A program made the position numbers and the translations under genes. Below are positions 1 through 14,231 of a DNA stretch of 64,000 nucleotides, in pieces. Each line of letters begins with the position of its first letter. Within the stretch, counting starts at the first letter, position 1. The notes beneath the pieces were generated by a model. The model was not told where the DNA came from and searched no databases. It saw only the letters and a list, made by a program, of their open reading frames with translations. Origin of the DNA: Phlyctochytrium arcticum (lineage: Eukaryota; Chytridiomycota; Chytridiomycetes; Chytridiales; Chytridiaceae); the NCBI GenBank assembly GCA_025602905.1, contig JAHLKI010000002.1, positions 1,116,001 through 1,180,000 on the forward strand, written 5' to 3'.

Positions 1-499
1 GTGCTAAAAAAAACCAACCTGATCTGGATCATCCAAAACTTCATAGAGTCGAATGAGGTTGTCGTGATTGAGTTTCTTGAAGATGGCGATTTCTCCTCGG
101 ACCAGATCGATTGGGTTGTCCGACTTTGCGAGTGCTGACGCTTTGGTAACCGCGGCAGGAACAGCGCTCCTGCAACCTCCACGGCCCCCGCGAATGGCAG
201 CACCTCCTCGCAGCCGACCTCTTGGTCCAAACACTCCACCCTCCCGTTGTAGTTTCTGTCTCCGAAGTTTTGCCTTACTAAACTCTTTGATGGCAACGGT
301 TTCCCCGTGATGTTCCATTGATGTGTCCACCCCGCAATAAACTGTTCCATAGGCGCCACGACCAAGCATGTCTCTTAAAATATACTGGTTCAAAGTCCTT
401 TTCCCATCGCTGCTCTCATGAAACACTGCATTCAGAGTTTCCTTAACCGCTGGGGAAAAGCCTTTAGCTACACGTTCCAAGTGGGAAGGGAGGGAGCTT
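1..499 (-). CDS. CaMKK-like protein kinase, partial (N-terminal part of kinase domain)
   Basis: This is the 5' part of a serine/threonine kinase of the CaMKK type (fungal Ssp1/Sak1/Tos3/Elm1 group), which phosphorylates the activation loop of AMPK-type kinases. The exon reads on the minus strand from about 499 to 19, where a donor (GTTGGT) follows the codons DDPDQ; the rest lies beyond the left edge. Visible are the glycine loop LGRGAYGTV, the catalytic lysine in VAIKEFSK, and the helix-C segment VRGEIAIFKKLNH. Between the lysine and helix C lies a Gly/Arg-rich then Ala-rich insert, at the place where animal CaMKKs carry an Arg/Pro-rich insert. No ATG exists in this exon: the frame opens after a TAA near 510, so at least one 5' exon is missing from this model. 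The subfamily is inferred from the insert position and the motif spacing. Confidence 0.7.
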
Positions 500-1046
500 C
501 TGCCTTACATTGACCAGACGCAATTCGACGGAGCCTGCCGTTTGGAGAGATCGGACGTTTCCCATAAGACGGTGAAGCGCTAGAGGATCGTTCCATCCCC
601 TCTCCGGGGACTTCAAGTAGGGACATTGTGTTGGAACTACTCTGTTATCCCAGCACACAATTTCTGAGAGTGACAATTCAAAAGTCACCAAAGTAACCCT
701 AACCTGCAGGTCAATTGAACAAACACATCCTCCGCTCCCAAAACTTCAACAAGTCTATATAGATCACAAGCGCATTTGTCTTCACCACCGGCATATGAGG
801 GTGGATCTATTCATGTTGTCTTTATCTTGAGGAAAAGGTCTACACACACGCCCGGGTGTCGCCACTACGGCCTTTTCGGTGCAGGCTCGCTAATTGGCCG
901 AAATGGCTCAGGTACATGTCGTTCCTACATGTGCATTAAATCACCTCACTAAATCATGTATTTACTAGCAGCCAAGCACTCCACAGCAGCTCAGCCTGGA
1001 GAATTGTAAAAGTAAGTGCTTTCAAATCATCTGGCTCAATAGCAAC
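500..1046. other. Intergenic/5' region between the kinase and Tra1
   Basis: This stretch must hold the unidentified first exon(s) of the minus-strand kinase and the promoter of Tra1. An open minus-strand stretch at 464-691 ends in codons followed by GTAAGG and could be a kinase 5' exon, but nothing in it is recognisable. No RNA gene or repeat is seen. Confidence 0.4.
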
Positions 1047-4000
1047 GTGAATTTACACATCATGTATCAGCATATGCAGAACGAGTATCCGACTCAACCA
1101 TCGGTAGATTGTCGTAGATTGAATGAAGTCAGCTTCTGTGCTAAACATTCCGTACCAGATATACAAACCCGCTTGGGCATCGTTAACGAACTTCGCGAGT
1201 CAATCGAGACATTCCAAGATGATGAACATCAGAAGTTTATCACGACTTTGACACCGAAATTTTGTTCCATACTTATTGATGAAGCTCCTGCTTTTATAAG
1301 CAATGCCCCAGTCCAGGTCAGTTGGAGCCGCTCTCCATTGCAATCACCTGCTGTACTGAAGGAAGTTATTGCAGAAATTGCGCAGTACGATCCTTGAGAT
1401 TATACAGCGGCTTCCCCAAGATGAGATCCTGCGGACGCTCATGCCAGACCTGATGAAGGCTCTCATGCATGTCTTGAAAGAGGATAATGAGGAGAACGGC
1501 TGTTTGGCGCTGAAAATCATTGTGGACTTTCACAAAGCGTACAAGGCGGCTCTAGAAGAATGGGTGCAGCCATTTTTTGAGATTGTTCAAGAGATGTATC
1601 AGAATATGGAGGAAGCAGTAAAAGATGTTTTTGATGAGTCCTCTACTGCGGTAAGTATCATCTTCTACTCACAAGGTAATTGAAACTCATAATTTCATCA
1701 GACAATAATAGCACCGCAGGCTGTACCTGCCCCGGATTCACCAGCGCCTAGCGAAGGCGGAGAGATGGCCGCACGAACCCTCCAAAGGAGTCTGTTCAGT
1801 TTCAAAGTTTTGACCGAATGCCCTATCATCATCGCTCTGCTGTTTCAACTCTACCGGAAATACGTGAACGCGAATGTTCCTGTCTTTGTCCCATTGATTA
1901 TCCATGTGCGTCACTGCGTCAATCTAATGTTACGGATTCGGGATACTGATTATTGCTTTTAGTGTTTGACCCTCTTGCCCGCTCAACAAAGACAAGCTCT
2001 TGCTGAAGCGGATCAGGCAGGTGTTGTTTACGTTGGGATCAGCCAGAATGTTCGAAATCGTGCCGCCCTTACCGACTTTATTATGCTCCAAGTCAAGGTA
2101 CGGAAGCTCTCTCAGCCATTTCTGCCACAGCATATTCATTTGATTGACTCTTTCTTGAACAGACTGTCTCATTTATTGCTTATATTCTGCGGAGCTTCGT
2201 GCCGATCCTAAAGCCATATCAACAGCAAATCGCAGACTCCGTTGTAATCTTGATGCGATCGTGTCCTCCAGATGCAGCTGCCACTCGGAAAGAACTCTTG
2301 GTGGCTACGCGCCATATTTGGTATACTGACTTCCGTCACTCTTTTGTGAAACATGTGGACGTTCTACTTCATGAGGATGTTCTCGTTGGAACTGGTGTCA
2401 CCGCACGAGAAACATTAAGACCCATCGCCCACAGTGTTCTCGTCGATTTGATCCATCACGTTCGTACTGACCTATCTATATCGCAGCTTTCTCGGGCCAT
2501 TCATATGTATTCCCGAAACTTGCATGACCCAAATTTTGCACCAAACATTCAGACCATGTGCGCAAAGCTGCTTCTCAACATAGTGGATTGTTTAACGGGC
2601 TTGGAGGACAAGAAGGAAGCCCGCGGCCTACTCCTTCGAGTGCTACGAACCTTCCAGTCCAAGTTCACATCCCTACGAATGGCATTTCCCGTAGTACTTG
2701 AGCTGCATAGGAGGAAGAAAACTCAAGGAGCTGCCACATATGGCAAGAACACCGATTGCTCTCAGTTGCTGAGTGAAACGGAGGGATTTTTGGACCTGGG
2801 ATATGCGCAGCCAATCAAGACATATATCCGAGCCTTTGAGGGATCACCAGATGCCGTGAAAGATATCCGCTTCCTCTTCAAGAACATGGTTCAGGGCTTG
2901 AAAGCGATTCTGAACGCACTCAGATTATGCAATCCACCACCACCACAAGGAATACCCCCCGAGACTTGGAATACGGTTGCCCGCGGGTTTTCCCGCGAAG
3001 ACGTTGAAGTCTTAATTGGCACGTTACGAGACGGATTAGGTTGTTTCGATTACTGGATCATGGATTCGCTAGGAAATGGCGAATCAGGCCCTGCCGGAGT
3101 TGCTGAAAGGAGTGCTTCGTCGAATGTGATTAGCTCCAAAGAAGAGAAGGAGGTTTTCGAAGCGTTTGCTTCGAGTTTTACTCTGATCGAACCGCCGGTT
3201 TTCCAGGATGTGTTTTCATCACAAATTGGCTTTATTTTTGATCAGGTTTTGAAGAACATTTCGGTGCTCGCTCTACCACAGTATTTCTTGGCAAGCACCA
3301 TTGTGTCTCCAACGTTCGCGGGTTTGCTTTTGCGCTTCTTGGTTGATCGTTTGGAGAAACTGGGCGACTCTGACCCTCTTTACGCATCCGTCATGCTCAG
3401 ACTCTTCAAATTGCTATTTATGTCGGTGACCTTGTTTCCGGATAAGAACGAAGCTGTTCTTCGCCCTCAAATAGGCAATATTATTATGACGTCGATGAAG
3501 TTATCCACTAAGGCGAAGGAATCCTTGAATTACTTTTTGCTACTACGTGCGCTCTTTCGCAGTATTGGAGGAGGTCGGTTTGAGCTCCTCTATCAGGAAG
3601 TGTTGCCGCTGCTACAAGTGCTTTTGGAAGGTCTCAATGGATTGTTGGCCACGGCTCATCAGCCTCATCTTCGGGAACTTTTCGTGGAACTCTGCTTAAC
3701 AGTACCCGTTCGATTGAGTGTCTTGTTGCCTTATTTGTCATACCTGATGAAACCCCTTGTTCTCGCATTGGAGGCTGGTCCCGAGTTGGTGAGCCAGGGA
3801 TTACGCACATTGGAATTATGCGTCGATAACTTGACCCAAGAATTTTTGGAACCCATTATGGGTCCCGTGCTGAAAGATCTAATGGCTGCATTGCGGAAGC
3901 ATTTACGACCATTGCCGTACAACCATACCCACAGTCACGCGGCCGTTCGAATCTTGGGCAAGCTTGGTGGGCGTAACCGCAGATCTGTCAAGGATCCTAT

Positions 4001-7000
4001 TGACCTGGTGCATGACTTGAATCGAGAAAAAGAGCTGGAAGTTATGCTTACCTTTCAAAACTCGGATCCAAAGGCAGTATCGCTGGACCGAGTGCTAGCC
4101 TTGTCGATTAAAATCCTGGATGATCCTACCAGCTCACAGCATTTTAAAGAACGCGCATTCACCTTTGCAAAAGCGTGTCTACCTTTGCTGCTCGATGTCG
4201 AAGTGAACGAGGCCGATTACTATAGGCAACTGCAGGCGGTTTCGGCACGATTCTTGGGCACATTAAAGAAAGTTGCTGTTTCCTCATCGGCAAATGAAGA
4301 CAGCAGCACAGATATGGTCAAGTCGGAAGACAAAAAGGAAGATGTAAGCGATCCTTTCATTGAGCCGCCAACAACCAGCGGGGATAAACGAGAATCGCAC
4401 GAGAGAGCTGTCAAGCGAGCAGTGGCCTCAATATTTACGGCGTCTACAGAGCCGCATTTGCGCGAGCAAGCTTGGCCACTTGTCGAATCGCTTTGTCGTC
4501 ATTTCGCTGTCCTCGGTACAGCAGAGGCAGTAGAAAGCCAGAAGAACGCTGGCGTTCAAAATCCCAAAATGGCTCCTTTGGGAAATCGGACCTCGTTCGT
4601 CAACGGCTTTTTGGAGGCTGTGGTTGAGATCATTACGTCTGAAAGTCAGGAACGCCGACAGCTTGCAGAAAAGGCCATTCAGTTGTTTTACGATACGTGC
4701 GTCACACTTTTAGGCAGTAAATCTGCAGTGGATAAGCTACCCATCATGCACATTATTGCATCGCGCTTCTGCTCATGCTGTTACCAACAAGAGTGGTTTC
4801 ACCGCACTGGTGGCTGCCTAGGGATTTCAATATTCAGCTCAAAGCTGCAAATGGGTACAACATGGATGCTAAGTCACCAATTGGAATTTGTCAAGGCGCT
4901 TATATATGTGCTGAAAGATCGATCTCCCGATATGGCGATGGGTAGCGTGGAAGACGCCACGCAAACGCTTTCTCATGTCTTAAAAGTCTGCAATCGACCA
5001 GATGGAAATGAGAGCGCCGCGTTGCGACAGCAAAAGTTTCACAGCTTGATATCGCTGCTAATTTCTGAATTATCGGATTCCAGTAGCGCAGTTCGCGAAA
5101 CCATTCAATTGACTCTACAACTGCTTGCGGATCTGACAGGAAGTGAAGTGACAGAACTGCTCTCGCCCGTAAAGCAGACACTTTTACAGCGCATCTTTGC
5201 CAAGCCATTGCGTGCTTTGCCTTTCGCTATGCAGATCGGTCACATTGATGCCATAACCTATTGTCTTTCTTTGCGGCCACCACTATTGACTTTTGGAGAT
5301 GAGTTGATGCGTCTGATACAAGAGGCTTTAGCACTGGCAGATGCCGAAGATCAAGCGCTAGTTAGTAAAACATCACATGTGAAGAACGCCAACTCTTTGA
5401 TTAGTTTGCGTGTTGTGTGCTTGAAGCTGTTGTCTGCGGCAATGGCATGTACGGATTTCCAATCAGCGAAACAAGCCAATACCCGGTCGAGAATCGTATC
5501 GGTATTCTTCAAATCGTTATACTCCAAATCCCCTGAGGTCGTGGACACAGCTTTCAAAGGTAAGAGAATTACATCGAAAAAAAACCGGTGACCAAGTCTC
5601 ACTGCTGAGTAGGATTGCAGCAAATCCTGAATCAACAGGGGAAGCTTCCAAAAGAGCAGTTGCAGGCCGGATTGCGACCAATCTTAGTGAATCTATCCGA
5701 TCACAAAAGACTGAATGTTGCAGGACTGGAAGGTCTTGCTCGCTTGCTCGAACTCCTCACCAATTATTTCAAAGTGGAGATTGGAAAGAAGTTACTTGAT
5801 CATTTGAGACAATGGGGAAGTCCTCAAATGCTCGCAGAGGTATCCGGCAAGCCCTTGACCGAAATCGAAGATATCAAAGTCATGGTTGCCATTCTTGATA
5901 TTTTCCCCCTCTTACCAGCAACTGCAAACGTCTTCATGGACGATATGATCAAAGAAATCATTCTTCTGGAAAGCCGATTGCGAAGGACAATTTCAAGTCC
6001 ATTCCGCCCACCTTTGATCAAGTTCCTAAACCGATATCCTGCGGAAGCCGTGACTCTCTTTTTTGACCATCTACACCAACCAGTCTACGCAGAATTATTC
6101 ATAGATTTGATTGCCAGCGACGAAGCATCTGTTTTCCGTTCGGAGGTCATGAAGAATGTGCCTCAATTGATTGAGAAGTCCATCGGTTTGCAGGATGCCT
6201 CCCCCGAAAATGACATCAGAAAACATAGAGGAATCCTTATAGTTCGAGAGCTTTGCAGATGGCAACCAGACTGGATAGCTCAAAACAAGGTTGTCTTGGA
6301 TAATGTGAGAAGGCTGTGGAAAGAGCATCGGGAGAAACCACTCGACTGGGCAAACACCACACAAACCCCGGGGCAGTTCACTCACTATATCGAAGAAATT
6401 TACATCTCTTATCTCAAAGCAGAACCAGGCGATATCTCAGCTCTATTTGAAGTTATGGTTGTTTTTGAGCAGGAAGAAGTTATTGACACCGGGATGATAC
6501 GCCAATTCCTCTTTAACGATGTCATCATCAAGTACACACCGCAAGAGAAAAAAGCTGTCCTTGATCATTTCTTGGAGGATTTTGATGAGGTTACAGTTCG
6601 GCAATCTGGAAAAACTCGCATCCTGCGCTTGCTGATTACGCCAATGCTTCGAGCATCATTTGAAAACGGGGAGGCGAGCTCAATTGTGGACGCCGATGTC
6701 ATAGCCGACATTCACAAAAAGATATGGCTACCTCTACTTTCAGAAAATGGATTGCCAGTCAACCTCTTGGACAACTTCAAAGTTGAACTACTGCAATTTA
6801 CCTCCTTGATCGTTCAGTACGTGCCCCTCGCGGTTACGGATATCAGGAAGGATGTCATAAAATTCGCGTGGAATAACTTGAAGGTTGAAGATGTGATCTG
6901 CAAGCAGGCAGCCTATGTGTTACTTTCTCGGTTTATTGAAGAATATGAAACACCAGCAAAGATAGTAGCGCAAATATATGTTGCCCTGCTGCGGGCGCAT

Positions 7001-10000
7001 CAATCCGACACACCCCAGGGGCGTATCCTGGTCCGGCAGGCTCTTGATATTCTAGTGCCTGTGCTGCCCAAAAGGATTGGTGCAAATGTCAGCGGAGAAG
7101 TACAATCATCCATACCGCTATATGTGCGATGGACCCGAAAGATCATCGTCGAAGACGGGCACAGTTTTCCTCAACTAGTGACCATATATCAACTTTTGTC
7201 GCGCTATCCGGAATTGTTCTATGATTCAAAACATCTTTTTGTTCCACAAATCGTCAAGTCGTTGACGAAGCTGGCCTTTTCAACCCATGCAACCCCGGAA
7301 TCTCGTCTGCTAACAGTTGATTTATGTGATCTTTTACTGCGGTGGGATCGCCGGCATATGGGATTGACTGAAAGCACGGAAGACGCTCGACGTTCTCCGG
7401 GGGCTGGACAGAAAAGAAAACAATCGCCAAGCGAAGAACCTAGTCCTAAGCGGCAATCCACTGCAGAAGCGGAACCTGCTCAGCAAGAAGCCGGTACCGA
7501 AAGCCCAGAAAAAGAACGCAATTACGAGCTGGAAAGCATTATTTCAAAAGAAGATCACGCTGCAATACTGTCATATCTCATTCGTATAGCTAGTAGCTTA
7601 ACTGACCCTGTGCAGAAACGAGCGACATCGTTCCGCGTGATTGGATTAGTTCATGAATGTCTACGCGTGTGGCCAGATGTTGACATCAATTTGATTCATT
7701 TTGAGCGAGCAATAGTGCTGGATGTGGCTGAAAACCACATGAATCAGATTGCGAACGCCATTCAGGTCCTGTCAATTGTGATGGAGGCCAAATCTCCGGA
7801 ATGGATTGTTTCAAACATTGCCTATGTGCATAAGATTGTGGAGAAGTGGGTCAAGGCTGACAACATCCGAATAACAAAGATGTTGGCGCCAGCCATGAGT
7901 CGCATATTCGAGGCCATTCATTCATCAAATCAGGAAGAACCCTCAGAAGCACTTCAGACGTTCACCAAAGCCATCGAAACAAAATTGCAAGTCGGACTGA
8001 AGGAGGTAACCTCCACGGCCCCTGCCCCTGGTAATCCTCCGGCTGCCAATAGTTCCCCATCACATACGTACTGTGTACTATCGCTGCTGAACAGTGTGCA
8101 TCCGCGCTCGGAGCATTCACATTTGTCAGACTTGATGAAACTACTTGCCAAACTGGTGAAAGACCACCAAGATTCTTCGCCGGGACCAATTAGTCAAGCT
8201 CCTGATTCTCCGTCACGGCTCCTTGTTATGCTGCTGAATCTTTTGCGACCGCGGGTCGCTCAAATGGCTGAACACCGACGAGTCTTTTTGCAGTCGCTTG
8301 TTCAACTCATGGATTTCTCCAGTGATACAGAACTGCTCAGCACAATATTAGGAATGGTCCGTCATTGGGTGCTTGTAAGCCCCGAATCATTTCCTACAAT
8401 TAAGGAGAAATCGAACTTGTTAGTTAGAATGATGAGCTCATTCGAGGCACATGGAGACGCTAAGTTGCTCGAAGAGTACTTGGATCTTGTCGCAATCATA
8501 TACAGCACGCCTTCTTTCGCTCGTTCAGAGTTGACTGTCAGGCTTGAGCAAGCATTCTTGTTGGGAACCAAGAATGACAATCCGAATGTTCGGCGACGAT
8601 TTGCCAGCATCTTCCATCAAAGTATCGGCACATCGGTATATTCGCGATTCAACTACATCTTGGGGATACAGAATTGGGATCATCTCGCGTCCTATTTCTG
8701 GCTCCGACAGGCACTGGATTTGCTTTTGGGAAGTGTGTCGGTGGGGGAAAGTTTGCATGCATGTGTTGTGGGACATCGGACGCCTTCCGTTGCATCTTTC
8801 AATCCGGTGAACGAGGACACTGATCAAACTGTCAAGGAAGAGGTGGACCCAAAATTCTCTAAGATGGTGGCTGAACAACAAACTTTTTTGGAAGGTCTAC
8901 AAAGTATGACTGTTGATACTCTTCTGACTTCCCTGCGACAACTGCTGTATTATGACGATGAGATCGCATATGTTATGTGGGTTGAGCTCTTTCCGACCTG
9001 CTGGGGACTTCTCAGCCCTCGAGAGCGGCATGATGTTCACAAAGTCATAATACCACTTCTGGCTAAGGACTATCACAGTAAGCAAGTCGACATGCGACCG
9101 AATGTAATACAAGCATTGCTGGAAGGCATCTGTAAATGCGATCCAGCTATACAACCGCGCCTACCTCCACAGCTAGTCCGATACTTGGGCAAAACTTACG
9201 ATGCATGGTTTGTCGCCATCGAAATTTTACAGCAATCCATTGGTGATTCGCGCTTTGCTGGTGTATTGGCTGCGAGGGAGGATGAGAAAATTCGAGAAAG
9301 TACCATGGATGCGCTGTGCGAACTTTTCTGGAATCTTTCTGAAGACGATTACTTCTACGGCCTATGGCGGAGGAGGAGTCTATTTGCCGAAACCAATGCT
9401 GCGATTTCTTTTGAACAGGGCGGCATGTGGGCGCAAGCACAACGACTGTATGAAGCGGCGCAAGCTAAGGCAAGGACGGGCGTGTTACCTTTCACTGAAT
9501 CAGAGTATCGTCTATGGGAAGATCACTGGATTTATGCCGCCGAGCGATTGCAGCAGTGGGACCTTCTAACTGATCTTTCCAAGCAAGAGTCAAATGCTGA
9601 ACTGTTCCTTGAGTGTGCATGGAGACTGTCCGACTGGTCAGCAGAACGCGAATCATTGCAGACGGCCTTGGATTCAGCGCAGGAATCACCCAGACGAAAG
9701 GTTTTTCAAGCATTCAACATGCTGTTGAAAGCGCCGGAAGGTGCTGACCGCCAGGCAGATTTCCTCAAGATTTGTGATGAGGGGGTGCAGGCAGCATTAA
9801 AACGGTGGTTCACATTACCCAAACAAGGTATAAATGCGCACATCGGACTTCTCCATATGTTTCAACAGCTGGTGGAGCTGCATGAAGGTGCACAAATCCA
9901 ACAAATATTGGGTACTACGACGGTGGCAAATATCCAAGACAAACAACAGGAGATGAAAGGCATTCTCACAACGTGGAGAGATCGATTGCCCAACATGTGG

Positions 10001-12903
10001 GATGATATCAATCTGTGGAGTGATATTGTTGCCTGGCGACAGCATGTTTTTCAAATCGTCAATAAGGCATATCTTCCCTTGATCCCGCAATTGAACGTTC
10101 AACATAATGGTAATGGCGTTCGGGACAACCCAAGCTCGGTTGCATTTCGCGGATATCATGAGACTGCCTGGACCATCAATCGCTTCGCTCACGTCGCCCG
10201 AAAACATCAATTGATTGATGTGTGCAATGAGTCACTTAGCAAGATTTACACACTTCCCAATATCGAGATTCATGAGGCATTCTTCAAATTGCGTGAGCAG
10301 GCCAAGAGCTACTTTGTCAACCCATCAGATTATGCTACTGGTCTTGACGTTATAAACAACACCAATCTGTTGTACTTCAACAACCAACAAAAGGCGGAAT
10401 TTTTCGCTCTGAAAGGCATATTCTTTGCGAAGTTGAATCTCCATGATGACGCAGAGAAGGCGTTCTCATCCTCGATTCAGCTGGAAACCAATCTAGCCAA
10501 AGGGTGGGCCGCTTTTGCTCAGTACCATGATAGAATGTTCAAAGAGAGACCAACCGAGATGAGATATGGTATTGGCGCCATGAACTCGTATCTGCAAGCT
10601 GCTGGCATATATAACAGTGGCCGATCCCGGAAGTTCCTGGCGCGTATTTTGTGGCTATTAAGCCTTGACGATGTGGAAGCCCACATCGCCAATGCCTTCG
10701 ACGAGTATAAGGGGGAAGTACCAGTCTGGTATTGGATCACCTTTATCCCCCAACTGCTTGCGAGCTTGTCGAATCGTGAAGCACATCAAGCGAAGGAGAT
10801 CCTGAAAAAGATTGCCAAACAGTATCCACAATCACTTTATTTCCAGTTACGTACCGCTCGCGATGACTACTTGATAACCAAAAAGCAGGCAGCTGCCACC
10901 CCAGCCGCTACTGCTGCTTCTCGCGCCTCTCAGGAACATCCGCCAACGCAAACCAATGGCGCGCCCAGCACACCGCAAACATCGGACGGCGCTGCTCAAG
11001 GAGCAAATTCCTCCCCCGTCACATCAGCACAGCGTCGTGCCACTCCATGGGAGCATCTAGAGGAAGTTAATGCTGTGGTTAAGACGGCTTTCCCTTTACT
11101 AGCACTATCCATGGAAACAATGCTTGATCAGATAATGCAGCGTTTGAAACCGACAACAGACGAAGATATCTATCGCCTGATTGTTGCGCTACTAAATGAC
11201 GGCGTGCAAATGTTCCTGCAACAATTATCTCGGGATTCTGGGGATCAAGGGGGTTCTTTATCACCGGCAACCGAAGTAAATTTGTTACGATTTGCGGAAA
11301 GTATGTATCCCAACCACATCAAGTATAAAGCTGCATTTGAGCAAGATTTCATCAAAAGTAAGCCCAACTTGGCGCAGCTTGTTGAACGATTTCGAGAATG
11401 GCGCGATAAGCTCGAGGTGCTTTTGGATAATCGTCCGAAACGCCAACATTTGGAGCATTTCAGTCATTGGCTTGTTGAGTTCGAGTATCAGAAATTTGAG
11501 GACATTGAAGTTCCCGGTCAATATTTCCTAATGCGCGATCACAACAAAGATTTCGTGCGCATTGACCGCTTTGAGCCGGAGGTTGATCTGATTAGAGGGT
11601 ATCTTGCTTGCCACAGGCGTTTTACGATTCGAGGACATGATGGTACATTTCATCCATTTAGCGTGCAGCATCCCGCAGCACGTCATTGCCGAAGGGAGGA
11701 ACGAATAATACAGTTGTTCCGGATTCTAAACAACGTCCTTGAGCGCCGAAAGGAGAGCCGTCGACGGAACCTGTCTTTTCATTTACCCATCATCGTTCCC
11801 CTTGCACCAACCGTCCGCCTGGTTCAAGATGATCCAAGTTATATCACGCTTCAGGAGATCTGGGAAGACTACTGCGTCCAGAAGAGGCAGCACAAAGATG
11901 ACCCAATCATATTCTACATCAACCGCATGCGTGATATCTATGCATCAGACGAATTCTTGAAAAGAGGCAAACTTGACAAGGTCGAAATGTTGAATTTGAA
12001 GGCGGAGCTTTTGGAGGATATTGCCTCAAAGTTTATGCCCGACACAATTCTCACCAAGGTACGGACAAATGAGTCAACTTTCAGATATCCGGAAGTCTAA
12101 CTTGTGAAATAGTTCATGATCAAATCTTTGGCATCCTACGGAGAACTGTGGATGATGAGAAAGCATTTCTCACAGTCGCTGGCCGCTGTGACGTTTATGA
12201 CCCACGTAATGAGTGTTGGACAGCGTACGCCACACAAGTTCCATATTTCTCGTCGGTCTGGCGCTATCTGGGCATCTGATTTACTACCAAGTATGTGTTC
12301 TCGTTGGCTAATAATAACGTTTCGTTTCTAACTTGGGACCTCTAGCTCTATCGCATAGCTCGACTAGTCAATACCTGTTCGCAAACGGCGAGCCTGTTCC
12401 TTTCCGATTTACTCCCAACATTCAAAACTTCCTGACTCCGATTGGAGTTGAGGGTGTCTTCACATCGTGTCTACAAGCAATAGGCCGGGCTCTGACTGAA
12501 CCAGATGTATGTACCAGGAGGGACTTTATTGCAGCGATACATACTAACGTGTTCTGAATTAGTACGAACTGGAGGATTATCTCAGCATTTTTGTACGTGA
12601 TGAACTTGTAACGTGGCAAAACATTGCGAGGAAGCCACCATTACCAGAAGCTCAACTTCGGGATTATGTGTCCCAAAATGTGGATCTTGTACTTAAGCGC
12701 ACGCATGGCATCGCCTGTCGAGCAGAACGCGAAAAGGTAAATGAGCCAAAATACTTCATTCTGCTATCATCAGTTCCTAAATCGTTGTCCAGGGCTTTGA
12801 GCGATGTGAACCAGCAAACCAAACAATATTGGATTTGATATCCAATGCAGTTAATCCACATAAGTTGTGTCAGATGGATGTCTCGTACATGGCAAGATTG
12901 TGA
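1047..12903 (+). CDS. tra1: Tra1/TRRAP, PIKK-family pseudokinase scaffold of SAGA and NuA4
   Basis: Tra1 is the activator-binding scaffold shared by the SAGA and NuA4 histone acetyltransferase complexes. Ten exons join cleanly: 1047-1316, 1375-1650, 1702-1905, 1963-2097, 2163-5559, 5613-12058, 12113-12290, 12346-12506, 12563-12736 and 12793-12903, giving 3783 residues, close to the usual 3700-3800. Conserved landmarks include DNEENGCLALKI and FKVLTECPIIIALLF near the N-terminus, GKLPKEQLQAGLRPIL and NLSDHKRLNVAGLEGLARLL at the start of exon 6, and NGEPVPFRFTPNIQ plus a C-terminal FATC-type end (QTILDLISNAVNP, then CQMDVSYMARL). Two low-complexity linkers are visible: a Lys/Ser/Glu-rich one near residue 2020 and an Ala/Thr/Ser-rich one near 3190. 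The kinase-like region lacks recognisable HRD and DFG motifs, as expected for this pseudokinase. The start at 1047 is the weakest point, because the first 30 residues are unlike known homologues and an extra 5' intron is possible. Confidence 0.96.
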
Positions 12904-12989
12904 GATTTGTATTTAGTAAAATTTCACTTGTAAAATAAATCTAGAATGTGAGTACGTGAAGAAAATGCTCTGTCAATGTTCATAGAACT

Positions 12990-14231
12990 CTATGCGAGGG
13001 AGACGTATTTACGGAGAGAGACAGGTATGGAGTTGTAGAGTCCTTTGCTTTCTAACCACTTCCTACTGAAAAGGCGTGATTGATACCGAGCTGCACCATC
13101 GCATATCATAGTGGTGATGGTGCTGCCAGGCTTCATTTGACGCGCCACATGTACAGCGGCGACCACATTTAGCGCAGAACTTGCGCCCACAAAGATCCCT
13201 TCCTCGTGTAATAGACGGAAGACCATTTCGATGGTCTCCTCGTCCGGAATGTGAACAGCATCATCAATCAGGTCCCAATCAGGGGCAAGATTGTCAGTCA
13301 GTCGGCCCTGTCCGATGCCTTCGGTAATAGACGAATCTCCCGTCCGAGCAAGGTTACCGGTCTGTTTGTAAGAATACAAGACCGATCCTGGGGGATCGGC
13401 GAGAACAATCTTGACGCGACCCTTCGAAATATCCTTTAGATATCTAGCCGTTCCAGCCAATGTTCCACCGGTACCCGTTGCGCAAACGAATGCATCGACA
13501 CTGCCCGCCGTTTGTGACCAGATTTCTGGACCGGTTGTTTCTATATGGGATTGGCGGTTTGCAGTCTGTATATATAAAAAGATTAGGGTATTTATCTTTT
13601 GCTTTCCGGTAGGTGCAACATACATTATCAAACTGATTTGTCCAAACCCCGTTCTGAAGTGATTCTGCAAACGCCTTAGCCTGATGGTTGTAGTTGGCAG
13701 GATCTGTGAATGGGACAGCAGGCACGGCACGGACATCGGCACCAAGGGTGCGGAGCAGATCCATCTTTTCTTGACTTTGGGTGTTTGGCATGAAACTAGG
13801 CCAGCGGTCAGCTTTCGGAATAAATTGGGACCACAAGCGGGTAAATCACTTACATTACAAGATTGTATCCTTTCGACCGACAGATATGCGCCAGTCCAAT
13901 GCCTGTGTTTCCGGCAGTGCCCTCGACAACCGTTCCCCCGGCATGCAAAAGTCCACGCTCTTCGGCATCCTTTACTACATACAATGCCGCACGATCCTTG
14001 ACCGAACCACCTGACAAAGGATTAAATTCAGCACCCTGGGGTATGCCTAGAGTCGTAGCTATTCAAAGTACCTGGGTTCATCCATTCTGCCTTTCCCAAA
14101 ATATTACACCCCGTCTCCTTGCTCAACCTGCCCAGACGGATGAGGGGTGTATGCCCTACGGCAGCTGCCAGCCCATTGGAGATGGACGCAGCCGCTCTTG
14201 CCACAGCAGTGCTTCGAAAAACTTGATGCAT
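12990..14231 (-). CDS. Cysteine synthase, PLP-dependent (cys-12/YGR012W type, probably mitochondrial)
   Basis: This is a pyridoxal-phosphate enzyme of the O-acetylserine sulfhydrylase fold, which makes cysteine from O-acetylserine and sulfide. Four minus-strand exons (14231-14072, 14010-13854, 13795-13624, 13565-12990) give 354 residues. The PLP lysine sits in [12 protein letters not shown], formed across the first intron; the substrate-binding loop [13 protein letters not shown] and the phosphate-binding GTGGTLAGT follow. The C-terminal part with [20 protein letters not shown] is typical of the fungal cysteine synthase 2 branch rather than of bacterial CysK. The N-terminus ([16 protein letters not shown]) is basic and lacks acidic residues, which suits mitochondrial import. 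The gene is convergent with Tra1, with 86 nt between the two stops. Some members of this branch have uncertain in vivo activity, so the reaction is assigned by family. Confidence 0.93.

Noticed and set aside
5351..9713. Many antisense and alternative-frame open frames inside Tra1
   Set aside because: They are shadows of two very long Tra1 exons.
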